Of a stretch of DNA of 64,000 bases, positions 60,944 to 64,000 are shown in pieces. The position numbers and the translations under genes were made by a program. This stretch comes from HGM04593 sp045589695. GTDB lineage: Bacteria; Bacteroidota; Bacteroidia; Bacteroidales; Bacteroidaceae. Where the stretch lies: the NCBI GenBank assembly GCA_045589695.1, contig JAZNPP010000056.1, forward strand, positions 5,130 through 69,129, written 5' to 3'. Below the pieces are notes generated by a model. It was not told the origin of the DNA and made no database searches. It worked only from the letters and a program-made list of their open reading frames with translations. Every line of letters begins with the position of its first letter. Position 1 is the first letter of the stretch.

Positions 60944-61416
60944 AAGAATACTCCGAAGCGGAAGCGTTGAACAAGGCGGCGGCATACTGCACCCTGTGCG
61001 AGAGATGCGTGAGCGAGGTGACATCCAAACTCGCCGCATGGGGCATGGACGATGACCGGCAGAGACGCATCATCGGAAGGCTTAAAGAGGAGGGTTTCAT
61101 TGACGAGGCACGATACTGCCGCGCTTTCGTGAATGACAAGGTACGTTTCAACCGTTGGGGACGTATAAAAATATCGGCTGCCCTGCGTGAAAAACGCCTG
61201 CCGCAGGAGTACGTAAGAGAGGCAATGGCAAACATTGACGAAGACGCTTACATACAGGCGCTTAAAGAAGTGATCGCCGCTAAACGGAAAGAGTTGAAAG
61301 GAAAAAACGATATAGCGGCACAGCAGAAAATCATACGCCATACAGCAAGCCGCGGCTTCGAAGCGTCAATAATTCTAAAAGAGATTAAATACCAGGGCGA
61401 TGAAATGGATTTCTGA
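60940..61416 (+). CDS. recX: Regulatory protein RecX
   Basis: A 158-residue small helical protein that inhibits RecA filaments. The three-helix repeats of the family are visible: ALNKAAAYCTLCERCVSEVT, GFIDEARYCRAFVNDKVRFN followed by RWGRIKISAALREKRLP, and a third repeat near the C-terminus (ASRGFEASIILKEI). It is coupled to prmC upstream and overlaps comF by 17 bases. recA is not in this window. Confidence 0.92.
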   Translation: MKEYSEAEALNKAAAYCTLCERCVSEVTSKLAAWGMDDDRQRRIIGRLKEEGFIDEARYCRAFVNDKVRFNRWGRIKISAALREKRLPQEYVREAMANIDEDAYIQALKEVIAAKRKELKGKNDIAAQQKIIRHTASRGFEASIILKEIKYQGDEMDF

Positions 61417-62089
61417 CCTCATAGACCTGCTGTTCCCCCGTCATTGCATCGTGTGCGGCGAAATTCTTTCCCGCCAGGAACAGGACATGTGCCTCGACTG
61501 CCTTTACAAGTTGCCGAAAATTGAACAGATGCACCTCGACGAAATTGAGAAAGTTTTTTGGGGAAAATGCGACATTGCTGCAGCAACGTCATATATCTAT
61601 TACCGCAAAGGGTCGCCCTACAACAGGCTTATTCACAGACTAAAGTACGGCAACCGGCCCGATACGGGCGTCCGTCTGGCGAAAATGGCAGCAGAGAGCC
61701 TTATGGAAAGAGGGTTCTTCGAAGGAATAGACGCCATTGTTCCGTTACCCTTGTCAAAGAAGAAACAGCGCCGCAGAGGCTACAACCAATGCGACTACAT
61801 TGCCGAAGGACTTTCTGCCGTGAGCGGGATTCCTGTAATAAAAGACTCTGTAACACGAAAAAAAGCCAACGAGACGCAGACCCGCAAGAGCCGTGACGAA
61901 CGTTGGAAGAATGTTGAGGGAATTTTCGAACTTACAAAGCCGGAGCTGATAAAAGGAAAGCATATTCTGCTCATTGATGATATACTGACTACAGGAGCAA
62001 CCCTTACAAGCTGCGCTTCCACAATACAGAATGGCTGTGAATGCACTGTAAGCATCTTTACACTTGCATATACTTATAATGGTATTTGA
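61400..62089 (+). CDS. ComF family phosphoribosyltransferase-like protein
   Basis: A 229-residue protein with an N-terminal zinc-ribbon-like motif (CIVCGE at 17-22 and CLDC at 32-35 region) and a C-terminal PRTase domain with the PRPP loop LLIDDILTTGATL (about 192-204). VPLPLSKKKQRRRGYNQCD is the ComF signature. In competent bacteria ComF aids handling of imported single-stranded DNA; elsewhere the role is unclear. Last gene of the valS-comF run. Confidence 0.93.
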   Translation: MKWISDLIDLLFPRHCIVCGEILSRQEQDMCLDCLYKLPKIEQMHLDEIEKVFWGKCDIAAATSYIYYRKGSPYNRLIHRLKYGNRPDTGVRLAKMAAESLMERGFFEGIDAIVPLPLSKKKQRRRGYNQCDYIAEGLSAVSGIPVIKDSVTRKKANETQTRKSRDERWKNVEGIFELTKPELIKGKHILLIDDILTTGATLTSCASTIQNGCECTVSIFTLAYTYNGI

Positions 62090-62098
62090 TATAAAGAA

Positions 62099-62126
62099 GC
62101 CCGGAGCAGAAACTCTTACCCCGGGC
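62099..62126 (+). terminator. Weak hairpin after comF
   Basis: GCCCGG (62099-62104) and CCGGGC (62121-62126) could pair across a 16-base loop, shortly after the comF stop. There is no T-run right behind it, so this is a low-confidence end signal for the long run. Confidence 0.35.
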
Positions 62127-62147
62127 AGCTATTAGTTAATAATTTCA

Positions 62148-63512
62148 TTACTTGACAATCACCTTGCCATTGTCATAGACTTTACCTCTCTTCTGAATAG
62201 TGAAATTATACATTCCGCTGCGCATCATTGCAGCCTTTACCTTTACGGTGTTCTCTCCAGTATTTATTGCACGGCGTTCTACAAGCTGTCCGTTTACGCC
62301 TGTAATGATGAGTTCACGCTCCGTATCGTCCTCGTCATTGAGGGTAATGGTAATCTCTTCGTTGCGGTCAGCTACAGTAGGGCGTATATTCATGTTGCCA
62401 CGTATTTCACGTACTTTCTGCACAGAAGTTCCGTTGCTACTCTTTTTCAGTTCGTAGAAAGATGTTTTTTCTTCAGTGTATTCGCCTTCGACATACTTGT
62501 ATGATCCTACTACAAAATATTCTTTCCCTGAAATGTTTAGAAAAACGACACTAAATCTTAAATCTTTATCTTTATCCTCGTTTACAATGATTCGGAACAG
62601 TTCGTTGCCGTCCTCAGAAACTACTTTATAACCAATTTCTTCATTTTCATAATATTTGGTAGCTGTATTTTCGTATGAACTCTCATATGTACTCTCAAAC
62701 TCTGCCATTACAGGTATTACGAACTCATATTTTTCGTCATCATTAAATAGAGTCTGGGTTATGCCAATGTTTGCATAATCTTCACTTCCAATTGAAGCTT
62801 GATAAAAACCTTCGTCGTAATAAAATGCATTGTATGTTCTTGTTGTTCGTGAGACCTCCTTATAATCGCTTAACGAATAGGTAAAATTCGCATACTCTAC
62901 ATCATTGTAACTACGGTATATCCATCCCGACTTAGGATAGCTCTCACCGTTTATATATTCAGTGTCTCCAACGTAATAAACGGTCTGTCCGTTGATTATT
63001 GCGTTGTAGTATCTCCTACTAACCCAATCCGACAGTACAGTCTCTGTTGTACCGGGAAAGGTCTCAACAAATTGGGTATAATTTAACCAAACTTCATTAT
63101 CGTTCTCTTCATCATAGTAGCCAAACTCAAAACCACTATAAAAATCTTCTAAGCCTTTAGTATTATCTACTGAGACTTCAACCTCCAGCTGCTTTTCATA
63201 TTTAACAGTTGTATTTGTAAATTCTTCAAAGAGAGGTCCCGATGTGAACTCTTTTTCAACTTGAAGCTCGTTGTTTAGAATAGATAATTTCTGAAGATAT
63301 TTACTTGTTGTCTCTCCATACTCATTTGTTTCTCTTATAAATTCCGGAACGCACAGACGAGCCTTACCATCTTTTGCGTACTTTTCATATACGCAAACAC
63401 CTTCAAATAGATCTTCGGACATAAAATCGAGCTCTTTTTTAAGTTCAAGGGACTGAGCCATTGCACAAGTTGTTATGAACAACGATGCGATTAGTAATGT
63501 AAATTTTCTCAT
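62148..63512 (-). CDS. Secreted protein with T9SS-like C-terminal sorting domain
   Basis: A 454-residue exported protein (signal MRKFTLLIASLFITTCAMAQ). The body is rich in Tyr, Glu, Asp and Asn and beta-strands with no recognised domain. The last ~75 residues look like a type A T9SS sorting domain: ERELIITGVNGQLVERRA, then a Gly-Met-Tyr turn (SGMYNFTIQKRG) and a final GKVIVK strand. If so, it crosses the outer membrane by type 9 secretion. The gene is visibly richer in A+T than its neighbours, and the interspersed repeat lies just upstream; recent arrival or rapid change is possible. Confidence 0.8.
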   Translation of the reverse strand: MRKFTLLIASLFITTCAMAQSLELKKELDFMSEDLFEGVCVYEKYAKDGKARLCVPEFIRETNEYGETTSKYLQKLSILNNELQVEKEFTSGPLFEEFTNTTVKYEKQLEVEVSVDNTKGLEDFYSGFEFGYYDEENDNEVWLNYTQFVETFPGTTETVLSDWVSRRYYNAIINGQTVYYVGDTEYINGESYPKSGWIYRSYNDVEYANFTYSLSDYKEVSRTTRTYNAFYYDEGFYQASIGSEDYANIGITQTLFNDDEKYEFVIPVMAEFESTYESSYENTATKYYENEEIGYKVVSEDGNELFRIIVNEDKDKDLRFSVVFLNISGKEYFVVGSYKYVEGEYTEEKTSFYELKKSSNGTSVQKVREIRGNMNIRPTVADRNEEITITLNDEDDTERELIITGVNGQLVERRAINTGENTVKVKAAMMRSGMYNFTIQKRGKVYDNGKVIVK

Positions 63513-63565
63513 AAGTTTTAAAATTGAATGATTTATAGTAATATGTTATTTAAAAATTTTTATAT

Positions 63566-63608
63566 GTGTCTCTTTGGAAGAGATGTAACTTTTATGAGAA
63601 AATCGACG
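63566..63608 (+). repeat. Interspersed repeat, 5' module, copy 2
   Basis: Matches 16798-16840 with four mismatches in 43 bases, including the TCTCTTTGGAAGAGA hairpin. Confidence 0.8.
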
Positions 63609-63754
63609 AATAAAAACCTATTTTTTGGGTTCAGTAGCAAAAGAGTGCCGGAGATAAACAAATTTGATTCAGAATTGTAACAAGACTCTTTAACAAGTAT
63701 ATTGCTGAATAATGCCTGCTTGCTTACTGTTCTTATTCTTAATAGCTGTTTTGT

Positions 63755-63887
63755 TCCTCGCTTTCGCTCGCCGTTATATTCTACCGCAGTCCTCAACCTT
63801 AAACTGCGGATTGTTACAATGCGTAGGTCTTTCTCTCATTACTTTTTCTCTCGTGAAAAAGTAATCAAAAAACGCCCGTCATGCGAA
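63755..63887 (+). repeat. Interspersed repeat, 3' module, copy 2
   Basis: Matches 16892-17024 with five mismatches in 133 bases (about 96% identity by hand count). The 11-base-pair hairpin (63836-63846 with 63853-63863) is conserved without change. Same orientation as copy 1 although 47 kb away. Confidence 0.85.
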
Positions 63888-64000
63888 AAGATGCGATTAA
63901 GTGAGCGCAAAGGAAATTCATTTCCTTTGCCGAGCGTGAGCATCTTATCTAAAAATTAGTCACGGCAGCCTTTTTGTTGGCAACACCGCCTGGTCGCAAC

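Larger units (their letters stand above)
63513..64000. other. Gene-free region with second composite repeat
   Basis: About 490 bases with no supported gene. It holds the AT-rich upstream region of the secreted protein gene, the two modules of the interspersed repeat, and between them 146 bases (63609-63754) without likeness to the first copy. After 63888 the sequence again differs from copy 1. The window ends here, so a gene further right cannot be excluded. Confidence 0.6.

Noticed and set aside
1..64000. Prophage, integrative element, transposase, toxin-antitoxin or antiviral defence genes
   Set aside because: Every well-supported gene belongs to core or envelope functions; no integrase, transposase, phage structural, restriction or abortive-infection signature was found.

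Overview
This window reads as a chromosome segment of a member of the order Bacteroidales (phylum Bacteroidota), with a base composition near half G+C. The evidence is the gene content and the promoters. Family-typical genes include DUF4837, DUF4922, DUF4199, DUF6048/DUF6452, a lipoprotein TamL next to TamB, the ruvX-def-TPR-thrS-infC-rpmI-rplT order, and the lysS-gpsA-pgi run. Several genes are preceded by the Bacteroidota type of promoter (TTG or TTTG, a spacer of about 20 bases, then TAnnTTTG or TATCTTCG) instead of strong Shine-Dalgarno sites. A type 9 secretion-like C-terminal domain near the right end suggests a lineage that keeps T9SS. I cannot name the genus.

Layout. 1-3.4 kb (minus strand): a truncated sugar nucleotidyltransferase, pdxA, a DUF4837 lipoprotein and rlmN. 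3.6-7.3 kb (plus): a two-gene unit of a glycosyltransferase fused to a HIT-like DUF4922 domain, overlapping a SpoIID/LytB protein that has no signal peptide. 7.4-9.3 kb: a GT4 glycosyltransferase and a membrane phosphoglycosyl transferase. 9.3-16.7 kb: a thioesterase, then ruvX, def, a TPR protein, thrS, infC, rpmI and rplT. 16.7-17.9 kb: a gene-free stretch of repeats and hairpins; one repeat recurs at 63.6-63.9 kb. 17.9-24.1 kb: an initiator tRNA, a TetR-RluA operon with a palindrome in its promoter, a large unknown membrane protein, an M16 peptidase and a lipoprotein cyclophilin.

24.3-31.3 kb holds tamB-tamL for outer-membrane biogenesis; 31.4-32.6 kb a nucleotidyltransferase and tRNA-Gly(CCC). 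32.7-38.7 kb (minus) is a five-gene cluster of cytoplasmic glutaminase, periplasmic asparaginase, outer-membrane porin, Dcu-type dicarboxylate antiporter and K+/H+ antiporter. It could bring asparagine and glutamine in, deamidate them, exchange aspartate for succinate and adjust pH. 38.9-45.0 kb: an RNA methyltransferase, a MurU-like nucleotidyltransferase, DUF4199, a GT2, two envelope proteins, ApbE and MarC. 45.3-49.7 kb: rpsA, rnz and an ECF sigma operon with a membrane protein and a CpxP/Spy-like protein. 49.8-62.1 kb: mazG divergent from a closely packed ten-gene run, valS to comF. 62.1-64 kb: a low-GC secreted protein, then the second copy of the interspersed repeat.

The segment is mostly core housekeeping. 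No phage, plasmid, transposase, CRISPR array or antiviral system was seen. The places most worth a second look are the GT2-HIT/SpoIID pair, the repeat family, the deamidation cluster, the TetR-RluA operator, the structured DNA before infC and the 746-residue membrane protein. All functional statements rest on reading motifs by eye; no database search was run.
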